From an uncultured Blautia sp. (lineage in GTDB: Bacteria; Bacillota; Clostridia; Lachnospirales; Lachnospiraceae), in the NCBI GenBank assembly GCA_900539145.1, contig UQAX01000028.1:1-34464 (forward strand): a DNA stretch of 34,464 nt, written 5' to 3'. The notes below the pieces were generated by a model. It was given only the letters and a program-made list of their open reading frames with translations. It made no database searches and had not been told where the DNA came from. Numbering within the stretch: the stretch's first letter is position 1; each line of letters starts with the position of its first letter. Below are positions 23,415 through 30,070 of this stretch, in pieces. The translations under genes were made by a program, and so were the position numbers.

Positions 23415-25447
23415 AAATACGTTTCCTCCTTAACATCTACATATTTTGTACTAGACTTAAACGGGTTGAAAGGTTTTCCTCCACCCTCATAAAATTTGCC
23501 AAAAAACTCAACAAACTGAAGACGGTTTGTATGAACGTAAGCTCCCAGCACATTGATTGCCATGTTAAACGCATGACCAAATACAAATACTACAAGAAAT
23601 ACAATGGCTCCGAAGATACCGTCTCCTGCCATACTTCCCATCTGATTAATAACAGATGCAATAACTCCGGTTGCCAGTCCCAGAGCTAAAAGTCTGGAAT
23701 AAGACAGCACATCACTGAGCCAGCCCGTTACGTTATAGACATCATACAAGCCCAATGCCAGACGAAGTCCCGGATTTTTATTGGCACGTCCTGACATCAG
23801 AATAATTCCTATCACACCTACAATAGCAAGCACTTTTCCTGTTCCTGATACTGCCGGCGGGAAAATACTTGGATCAATCTGTGCAATAGATGCAAAGATT
23901 TCACTTGGAAGCAGCATTAAAAGCAAACCAATTAAAAATACATACCAAAGAACAACGTCGCAGAAGAAATCCAACACTTTCTTATCCTTTAACAACATAT
24001 ATCCCTTAATACCCAAACCGGTAAACAGGTGAATAACACCAAATGCCATAGAATAAATAAGCATTTTCATAGGATCGTTCAAAGGTACAAACCAAAGAGC
24101 CTTTACAAGTCCGCCCTCCGGAACATCTACGTGGAAAAAGGTTCGTGCTACTACATCAATGGCGTCTCCGAAATATCCTCCAAAGAGAACACCCCATACC
24201 AACGTAGAAATACCACAGTACATGAACATTTTAATGGCTTTCTTTAAAGACTGCTCCATTCTCGGGAATTTCTTCAGTACAAAGAAACAACCGAGGAAAA
24301 TAATCAGTCCGTACGCTGCATCGGACAACATTAATCCAAATAAAAATACATAGAAGAACGACATAATTGTGGTTGGATCGATTTCGCCTTTCTTTGGCAA
24401 TCCGTAGGACTCCAAAACGCCTTCCACAGACTCTGAAAATCCGTTATTACTAAGAAGCACCGGACCTTCTTCATCTTCTGCAAGTTCTTCAATATCCATA
24501 CTTAAAACATACTTTTCATTTAGCGCCTTTTCTAATGCGGGAACTGCTTTCTGCGGCACATAGCCGCTTATCATGAAAGTCTTCTTAGATTGCGGAAGCT
24601 GTCCCAGTACCTCATACTTTTCAGCTCTGCCACGAAAATAATCAGATGCCAATCTTAAATTCATTCTTTCAGACTGCTGCTTTCTAATATTTTCCTGACA
24701 ATCTAAAATTTCCTTCTGCAAATCTCTGATCTGCATTTCCAGCTTTTCCTTCTCTTTTGCAGGCGTCTGTGTCACAGGCTGTGATGGTCTGGCAAAACCG
24801 CCCTGCCGTAAAACTTCTTCGACCTTTCCCGCATCATTTTTCATACACAGCACTGCAATATAAACTGCATCCTGTCCTGAAGAAAGAACAGTAATATCTA
24901 CTCCGGAAATTTCCGGTGCATGTTCTGCAATCAGACTGTACATCCCGTCTAAAGTCATCTGTCCGGGCATTGTACCGACCAGAAGCTCTGTGCTTTTTGT
25001 TCCTTTTAATGTCATAGGAACGTCCAGCGTCATCCACGGAGCAAGTACCTCTATCTGATTTTCAAATTTTTGAATATTGGCACGGTATTCCGCAATCTTT
25101 TTCTGATTGCTCACGATATCCGAAGCAACATTCATAATTTGCTCTTTATGTTCTGCCGCCTGCTCAAGCTCCTGCCGTTCTATCAGCTTTTTGCCTTCCA
25201 GACTTGAGAACATAGACACCTTTTCCGGCACGTATTCCTGAAGAATATCCAAAGCCATATCCGCTAAAGAAGCGTTTTTTTCGAATTTACTTCTCTCATT
25301 CTGTGTATTCATTCGCTCAAAGCCTGAGTCATCATCCAGAACCTTGGAAATCTCCATAACGCCCATGGACTGAATTTTTTCCAGAATTGCTTTCCTGTCC
25401 TTCTTCAGTGCGCAGATACTTACCTTTTGCATCTGCAATACTGCCAT
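23411..25447 (-). CDS. atpI: V-type ATPase subunit I (membrane a-subunit)
   Basis: This 678-residue subunit has a soluble N-terminal half with coiled coils (about 90-130 and 225-265) that receives the peripheral stalks, and a C-terminal membrane half from about residue 355 with seven or eight hydrophobic helices. LSYSRLLALGLATGVIASVINQMG near residue 585 carries the conserved Arg that faces the K-ring glutamate in the ion half-channels. MSFFYVFLFGLMLSDAAYG and WGVLFGGYFGD are family marks. An AAGGAGG site precedes the ATG. It lies between atpH and atpK, as ntpI does in E. hirae. Length is at the upper side of the normal bacterial range. Confidence 0.94.
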   Translation of the reverse strand: MAVLQMQKVSICALKKDRKAILEKIQSMGVMEISKVLDDDSGFERMNTQNERSKFEKNASLADMALDILQEYVPEKVSMFSSLEGKKLIERQELEQAAEHKEQIMNVASDIVSNQKKIAEYRANIQKFENQIEVLAPWMTLDVPMTLKGTKSTELLVGTMPGQMTLDGMYSLIAEHAPEISGVDITVLSSGQDAVYIAVLCMKNDAGKVEEVLRQGGFARPSQPVTQTPAKEKEKLEMQIRDLQKEILDCQENIRKQQSERMNLRLASDYFRGRAEKYEVLGQLPQSKKTFMISGYVPQKAVPALEKALNEKYVLSMDIEELAEDEEGPVLLSNNGFSESVEGVLESYGLPKKGEIDPTTIMSFFYVFLFGLMLSDAAYGLIIFLGCFFVLKKFPRMEQSLKKAIKMFMYCGISTLVWGVLFGGYFGDAIDVVARTFFHVDVPEGGLVKALWFVPLNDPMKMLIYSMAFGVIHLFTGLGIKGYMLLKDKKVLDFFCDVVLWYVFLIGLLLMLLPSEIFASIAQIDPSIFPPAVSGTGKVLAIVGVIGIILMSGRANKNPGLRLALGLYDVYNVTGWLSDVLSYSRLLALGLATGVIASVINQMGSMAGDGIFGAIVFLVVFVFGHAFNMAINVLGAYVHTNRLQFVEFFGKFYEGGGKPFNPFKSSTKYVDVKEETYL

Positions 25448-25488
25448 ATCCGCATTCCTCCTTTTCGTAGTTCTACTTTGTAGTACGC

Positions 25489-25797
25489 TTATACCAGACT
25501 CTCAATAATTGCGTCTACTGCTTCTTTTTCCCGAGATTTGGCAGCTTCCTTTATTTCTGCAATCTCTTTGCCGACATCCCTTAATGCTTCTTCGAGAGTC
25601 TCTTTGCCGGCATCCTGCGCAGCCCTGCATGCCTTCTTCGCCGCATCCTGCGCCTGTTCAATCATTCCAGACTCCAGATTTTCCGCTTCTTTTCTTGCGT
25701 TTTCAAGAAGCTTCTCACTCCGGCTCTTGGCTTCAGCAATAATATCATCCGCCTGTTGCTCTGTTTCCCGGATTTCCTTGATTGTTTTCTCTACCAC
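25489..25797 (-). CDS. atpH: V-type ATPase subunit H/G (peripheral stalk coiled coil)
   Basis: The 102-residue protein is almost wholly a charged coiled coil (TIKEIRETEQQADDIIAEAKSR and similar heptads), like NtpF of E. hirae. It pairs with subunit E in the peripheral stalks. The frame stays open to an ATG at 25851, but those 18 codons run across the operon promoter and its predicted transcription start. A GTG at 25795-25797 has AAGGTGG seven bases upstream, so translation is placed there. It is the first gene of the operon. Its sequence is low in complexity, so naming relies mostly on operon position and size. Confidence 0.88.
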   Translation of the reverse strand: MVEKTIKEIRETEQQADDIIAEAKSRSEKLLENARKEAENLESGMIEQAQDAAKKACRAAQDAGKETLEEALRDVGKEIAEIKEAAKSREKEAVDAIIESLV

Positions 25798-25822
25798 AGT
25801 ATCACCACCTTCACATAACTTG

Positions 25823-25851
25823 ATATTACTATGAATTATACATTTTGTCAA
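25823..25851 (-). promoter_or_regulatory. Sigma-A promoter of the V-ATPase operon
   Basis: On the minus strand TTGACA (25846-25851) and TAATAT (25823-25828) are 17 bp apart, giving a leader of only about 20 nt before the GTG start. No operator-like repeat or riboswitch is seen, so expression looks vegetative. Confidence 0.78.
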
Positions 25852-25918
25852 TTTATTAACGTATTATCCTTGCTACTTTCACGAAATATATACGATTTTA
25901 CTGCTTTCCCAAGAAAAC

Positions 25919-25957
25919 AAAAGGGAAACTGCACAACTTTGTGCATTTTCCCTTTTT
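25919..25957. terminator. Bidirectional terminator downstream of the binding-protein gene
   Basis: AAAAGGGAAA and TTTCCCTTTT form the outer arms, and TGCACAA with TTGTGCA continues the stem after one mismatch, with a tiny loop. A T-run flanks each side. It separates the orphan lipoprotein gene from the V-ATPase promoter. Confidence 0.85.
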
Positions 25958-26027
25958 ATCTTTTGTATATTTTATCCAATTATCACAGTATTAAGCTATT
26001 TTTTTCATTTGTTTTCACATTAACACT

Positions 26028-27203
26028 TTACTCATATAAATAATTAGCATATTCCGGCAGCTCAATGCTGCTTCCGTCAATCCACTGATAGCCGCAGTTG
26101 ATAAACGCATCATTTTCCAATTCCATATCTGCACGCACCGCAGCCACAATGGTAGCATAACCCATGCCGTAAGAATTCTGTACAAAAGTTCCCATTTCTG
26201 TGCCTTTCTTTACTGCATCAATCTGCTTCTTGCCCGCATCAATGCCCAGCACTGTAATTTCTCTGCCTGATGCGCTCACTGCGTCTAAAACAGCGTTTGT
26301 GGCATGTTCATTTGTTCCAAAGTACCCTTTTACATCAGGATACAGCTTTAATACAGCTTCTGCCATTTCCGTCATGCTTGTTTCCGGATTTTCATGAGAA
26401 ACATTTACAATTTCAATTTCCGGATAATTATTGGTAATGGTCTCTGTAAATCCGCTTTCTCTGTCTCTGCTTGTCTGAGATGCGGCAACATGCGTCATAA
26501 TCGCAATCTGACCCTGACCGCCAATAGCTTCTGCCAGCTTATTCGCAGCCTCTGCTCCTATTGCATAATTATCTGTTGCACATACGGTATTGACTAAACC
26601 GCTTTGTACCCCCGAGTCCAAAACCACTACGGGAATATCATTTTCCGCTGCTGCCTCTAACTGTGCTTCGCAGGACTCCATATCAATAGCTGCCAGACAA
26701 AGTACCGAAGGATTTTCCGAAAGCACTGCATCAATAATATTAATCTGGCTTTCTACATCCGTTTCCTCTGAAGGTCCTTCAAAGGAAATCTTGATTTTAT
26801 CCTCGCCTTTATAGCCCATTTTCCGGTTTAAGTCCTTTACCGCCTGATCCATTCCTTTTTTTACGCTTGTCCAAAAGCTGGACTTTGCATTCTTCACCAC
26901 CACGGCAATATGACTGCCCGGCTCAGGATTTAACTCTTCCAAAGAAGTATAATCCCTTGTTCCAGCCTGATCCTTCAAAACCTGCATGGTTAAATCATCT
27001 GCCATACTTTTTTCTTCTTCCGCTTCTTTCGAAGGCTCTTTCTCGTCTTTTGGCTTTTCTGTATTTGTAGTATCGGACTGTTCTTCCTGTTTCTCTGTAT
27101 GATTTTGGCCTTTATCAGATTTTGGCTTTTCCTTTGAGCCACAGCCACTGATAACTCCTACTGCAAGCATGCAGCAAAGTAAGCCCACCAGCACTTTCTT
27201 CAT
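26028..27203 (-). CDS. Orphan sugar-type binding lipoprotein (RbsB/Peripla_BP_4 family)
   Basis: This 391-residue protein has a signal sequence ending in the lipobox ISGC (Cys21), then a Lys/Glu/Ser-rich tether of about 55 residues, and a two-lobed periplasmic-binding fold from about 90 to 385. Landmarks include HIAVVVKNAKSSFWTSVKKGMDQA, ENDIPVVVLDSGV, CATDNYAIGAEAANKLAEAIGG, GYFGTNEHATNAVLDAV and TVLGIDAGKKQIDAVKKG, all typical of ribose/galactose-type binding proteins. It should bind a monosaccharide, autoinducer-like furanose or related ligand outside the membrane. No RbsA-type ATPase or RbsC-type permease adjoins it, so it either serves a transporter encoded elsewhere or acts as a sensor. 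A TATAAT (27254-27259) lies upstream without a good -35. The ligand is unknown. Confidence 0.87.
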   Translation of the reverse strand: MKKVLVGLLCCMLAVGVISGCGSKEKPKSDKGQNHTEKQEEQSDTTNTEKPKDEKEPSKEAEEEKSMADDLTMQVLKDQAGTRDYTSLEELNPEPGSHIAVVVKNAKSSFWTSVKKGMDQAVKDLNRKMGYKGEDKIKISFEGPSEETDVESQINIIDAVLSENPSVLCLAAIDMESCEAQLEAAAENDIPVVVLDSGVQSGLVNTVCATDNYAIGAEAANKLAEAIGGQGQIAIMTHVAASQTSRDRESGFTETITNNYPEIEIVNVSHENPETSMTEMAEAVLKLYPDVKGYFGTNEHATNAVLDAVSASGREITVLGIDAGKKQIDAVKKGTEMGTFVQNSYGMGYATIVAAVRADMELENDAFINCGYQWIDGSSIELPEYANYLYE

Positions 27204-27327
27204 AATCTTACCTGCCTTTTATTCATTTTATCTAAAAGTTGTACTACTTTTCCATTATACACGAAAGTTTTTAATAGTCCATACCTTCTATCTTTGTTTA
27301 TAAAATTTTTCGAAATGCCACAATCTC

Positions 27328-28368
27328 TTAATTTTCTTTCAAAACATCACATTCCTTTAAGATTATATAGATTAAAAATGCCGATACAGGTCCTAAAAGA
27401 AAGCCGAAGCCTCCATACAAAATAACGCCTAAATAAACAGATACAAGCACCAAAAGCGGTGAAACTCCTATATGATTTCCAATCAATCTGGGTTCTAAAA
27501 ATTGCCGCACCGCCGCAGTCAGAAGATACAACACAAATAAGCCAATTCCAAGTTTTGCTTTTCCCTGAATAAGCATAAGCAATGCTGCCGGAATAAGAAA
27601 AGTTCCAGTCCCCAGAACAGGAAAGGCATCAAAAATACCAATGGCAATTCCAAAACCCACATAATGCCTGACCTTTAACACCCAAAGACCTCCAACACAC
27701 AGCAGACACACTACCAAAATAATTTTAAACTGGGCTTTCAGGTATCCTTTTATTCCTACTGCCATTTCCCTAAGTATATGAATGATATTTCCAAATATTC
27801 TGCACTTTTCCAAAATCGCATACACATGCTCTCTTTCCTGCAAAAACAAAATAGCGAATACAATACAGATTGCCAGCGTACCAATCAGACAAGCACAGCC
27901 TTTTACAGAGACTACCGCTGTATTCATACTGTTTCTTCCTGAAAAAATGCACTTCAGTAAAAGCTCTGCCTGTCTGTTGATATAAAAACAGCTTTTATCC
28001 GCAGGTATTCCTGTAAGGCGCTCCATTCCAAGGCAAAACTTCCATAAAATATCCTGTGCCTCCTCCTTCAATTCAGGATAATATTGCACACATTCTCCCA
28101 GCTTTCCCGTAAGATACTGTAAGGTAAGAAACGTTCCCAAAAGTGCCGCCGCTATTCCCAGAATAATAAAAATCATCCCCAAAATATTTTCTGATAAATG
28201 TATTTTTTTGCTCATGGGCTTTTCGCATATCCTCTTTGCCGGTACATGGACTGCCTCTGCCAAAATCCATCCTAAAAAAAACGGAAGTATCACAGGAAAT
28301 ACATATTTCATTCCCAGAAATACTCCTGCACTCACTCCCGCTATCATCCCTGCTTTTTTCCAGTTCAT
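27328..28368 (-). CDS. AI-2E/YtvI-family membrane protein
   Basis: The 346-residue integral membrane protein has about seven or eight hydrophobic segments and the family landmarks DAFPVLGTGTFLIPAALLMLI (about 240-260) and EPRLIGNHIGVSPLLVLVSVYLG (about 290-312). A soluble, less conserved region separates an N-terminal hairpin (about 20-95) from the C-terminal membrane core. It belongs to the UPF0118/AI-2E family, and its size fits the sporulation membrane protein YtvI, which is widespread in spore-forming Clostridia. Transport substrate is unproven; some relatives move Na+ or H+, others were linked to AI-2 export. GGGGGA precedes the ATG, and the gene follows rluA by 57 bp in the same direction. 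Confidence 0.85.
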   Translation of the reverse strand: MNWKKAGMIAGVSAGVFLGMKYVFPVILPFFLGWILAEAVHVPAKRICEKPMSKKIHLSENILGMIFIILGIAAALLGTFLTLQYLTGKLGECVQYYPELKEEAQDILWKFCLGMERLTGIPADKSCFYINRQAELLLKCIFSGRNSMNTAVVSVKGCACLIGTLAICIVFAILFLQEREHVYAILEKCRIFGNIIHILREMAVGIKGYLKAQFKIILVVCLLCVGGLWVLKVRHYVGFGIAIGIFDAFPVLGTGTFLIPAALLMLIQGKAKLGIGLFVLYLLTAAVRQFLEPRLIGNHIGVSPLLVLVSVYLGVILYGGFGFLLGPVSAFLIYIILKECDVLKEN

Positions 28369-28425
28369 AATTTATTCCCCCATACCTTTTGTCCTTTACA
28401 ATTAGTATGGTGAAACAATTCTTTC

Positions 28426-29109
28426 CTATACTATTGGAAAATTTCCAACCGGCATTACTTGAAATTCCATTTTTTTACCTTGCACAGGATGTAAAAATGA
28501 TAATTTATACGCGCATAAAGAAATACCCTGACTTGCGTCTTCTTTCGTACATTTTACATTGTACTTTGCATCGCCGAAAATCGGCAATCCTGCATGTGCC
28601 AACTGCACTCTGATTTGATGATGACGCCCTGTTTTCAGAGAAACCTTTAATAAACTTCCCTCCTCTGTCTCTTTCAAAACTTTATAAGAAAGCTCTGCCC
28701 GTTTACTGTTTTGGGTTTTCTTTGAAACCACCTTTGAAGTATTGGTTCTGCCATCTTTTTCCAATTCGTCAACTAAGGTTTCCTGTTTTTTATCTGTATG
28801 CCCTTGTGTATATGCCAGATAAATTTTTTCAAATTTCCCCTGCTGCATTTGTTTACTAAGCTTCGCTCCACTTTCTCTGTCCTTTGCAAACACAAGAACT
28901 CCCTGCACTGGCTGATCCAGTCTGTGAATAACTGCCACATAGGGTTCTTGTCCTTTTTTTGCCAAATAATTTCTCAACGCACATTCCATATCCAAAGTTC
29001 CCAGTCGTTTACTCTGAACCGGAAATCCCGCCGGTTTTTGACAAACCAAAATATATTTATCTTCATATAAAATAGTATCTTCTATATTTATAGTATTTAT
29101 AGTATTCAT
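28426..29109 (-). CDS. RluA-family pseudouridine synthase
   Basis: This 227-residue enzyme (from the ATG at 29109) has the catalytic block HRLDQPVQGVLVFAKD, in which the Asp of HRLD attacks uridine. It also has the family segments EDKYILVCQKPAGFPVQ, KIYLAYTQGH, LKTGRHHQIRVQLAHAGLPIFGDAKYN and SLCAYKLSFLHPVQGK. The usual HRLDxxTSG reads HRLDQPVQG, a variant I associate with a Firmicutes subgroup. It lacks an N-terminal S4 domain, so it resembles the short RluA/RluC-like group. The RNA target (rRNA or tRNA) is unknown. A frame is open to 29169, but GAGGTTAC precedes the ATG at 29109. The first codons repeat ACTATAAAT, giving NTINTIN at the N-terminus. Confidence 0.9.
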   Translation of the reverse strand: MNTINTINIEDTILYEDKYILVCQKPAGFPVQSKRLGTLDMECALRNYLAKKGQEPYVAVIHRLDQPVQGVLVFAKDRESGAKLSKQMQQGKFEKIYLAYTQGHTDKKQETLVDELEKDGRTNTSKVVSKKTQNSKRAELSYKVLKETEEGSLLKVSLKTGRHHQIRVQLAHAGLPIFGDAKYNVKCTKEDASQGISLCAYKLSFLHPVQGKKMEFQVMPVGNFPIV

Positions 29110-29156
29110 AGTAACCTCATATATTCCTGTGTTTTTAATTTTTCCAATTATAACAC

Positions 29157-29205
29157 AAAAATCGAACAACCGCTATATCTTACATTTCGGATATAACGGT
29201 TGTTC
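29157..29205. terminator. Long hairpin upstream of rluA, probable bidirectional terminator
   Basis: Arms at 29164-29179 and 29190-29205 pair over 16 bp with a single G-U type mismatch and a 10-base loop. On the minus strand the stem is followed by GATTTTT (to 29157). It would stop transcripts coming from the AT-rich region before they enter rluA. Confidence 0.7.
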
Positions 29206-29506
29206 TAATTTTCTTCGTTATTCAATTTTCTTATTCCTTTCTTGTTTAAGCTACCTTTTTATTTTCCCTATTTGTATAAATCCTTTTAAGATTTATTGAA
29301 AGTTTATATCAATCTATATATGATAATAAAAAGTTTCTAACAAGTAGTTCGGGCTATTTGCCTTCAAAATATTTCTCTATACATTTCTTTTTGATATAAC
29401 AACTATTTTATCTATCAAATACAACAGGCTTATTTCAACGAATAGAACTCATCATATTGTTTTTCTTTTTTATTATACTTTAAAATGATATATAGATACT
29501 TTATTC

Positions 29507-29540
29507 TTTTAAATTATATTTCTTTACATATAATTTAAAA
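29507..29540. repeat. Perfect 13-bp AT-only inverted repeat
   Basis: TTTTAAATTATAT at 29507-29519 and ATATAATTTAAAA at 29528-29540 are exact reverse complements with an eight-base loop. No T-run follows in the leftward direction, so it is not a standard terminator; it may mark the end of the small-ORF transcript or be chance in very AT-rich DNA. Confidence 0.45.
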
Positions 29541-29676
29541 CCTTTCTATTATTTTTGTGGTAAATATTCAATATGAGGACATTTTTGATATTTACCTGAA
29601 ATGCTTTTCCTACTATCATATATTCTATTGCTGAGGAAGATTTTTTATTTTCTTATTTCAGGTCTTTCATAGGGAT

Positions 29677-29724
29677 TTATGCCTTACCACTCTCATATTG
29701 ATAATTTGATTTAGTAGTTTCCAT
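29677..29724 (-). CDS. Candidate 15-residue small ORF with strong ribosome site
   Basis: The predicted peptide is METTKSNYQYESGKA. An AAGGAGG element (29732-29738) lies seven bases before its ATG, the best ribosome site in this AT-rich stretch, and a consensus promoter lies about 235 bp upstream on the same strand. The peptide is polar and has no signal sequence, no Cys and no membrane segment. Three bases after the stop another frame continues as NPYERPEIRK before a stop, so a frameshifted longer peptide, for example a decayed ribosomally made peptide precursor, is one alternative. A regulatory leader peptide is another. No homologue is recognised. Confidence 0.35.
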   Translation of the reverse strand: METTKSNYQYESGKA

Positions 29725-29958
29725 TGGACTAAACCTCCTTATCTTTATTAAAACTCCACATTCTTTTCATTCATTATTTTTTCCTTGGTACTTTATCATT
29801 ACTTTCTGTTTATCTTGTATTCTCCGTACACTTAAAACTTTTATAATGATTTATCTTTTGTACCTTGTAGCCATCTTCAAAATTGATTTCTCGTCTCTAA
29901 TTTTGAAATGGATATGAAATAATGTTTTGTAAAAGGTGTTTTGTTTTTTGTTGATTTT

Positions 29959-29987
29959 ATAATACTACTTCCTCAGCAATTTGTCAA
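29959..29987 (-). promoter_or_regulatory. Consensus promoter in the AT-rich region
   Basis: On the minus strand TTGACA (29982-29987) and TATTAT (29959-29964) are 17 bp apart. The spacer holds ATTGCTGAGGAAG, a 13-mer that recurs in inverted orientation at 29627-29639. The transcript would run leftward through a 225-nt leader into the small ORF. Confidence 0.65.
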
Positions 29988-30070
29988 TATCTTTTTTAAT
30001 ATTTTTTATCTTTTTTTATAATATTATTTTTACATCTTTTAAAACTGTAAATTGTATATTTATTTCAGAA

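Larger units (their letters stand above)
29206..30070. other. AT-rich gene-poor stretch of about 865 bp
   Basis: No ORF of ordinary length or recognisable homology is present. It contains, from right to left, a consensus leftward promoter (29959-29987), a leader with a 9-bp hairpin (arms 29876-29884 and 29899-29907) and a 15-codon ORF with strong ribosome site (29677-29724). Beyond these are two inverted copies of a 13-mer (29627-29639, 29968-29980) and a perfect 13-bp hairpin (29507-29540). Leftward of the small ORF, short peptide segments such as GKYQKCPHIEYLPQK and KKKCIEKYFEGK end in stops and may be remnants of a decayed gene. Confidence 0.6.

Noticed and set aside
25798..25851. Longer ATG start for V-ATPase subunit H
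   Set aside because: It would place the start codon inside the -35 box of the operon promoter, upstream of the transcription start.
29627..29980. Miniature inverted-repeat transposable element bounded by the 13-mers
   Set aside because: No flanking target duplication is visible and one copy is part of a functional-looking promoter spacer, so an operator explanation is at least as good.
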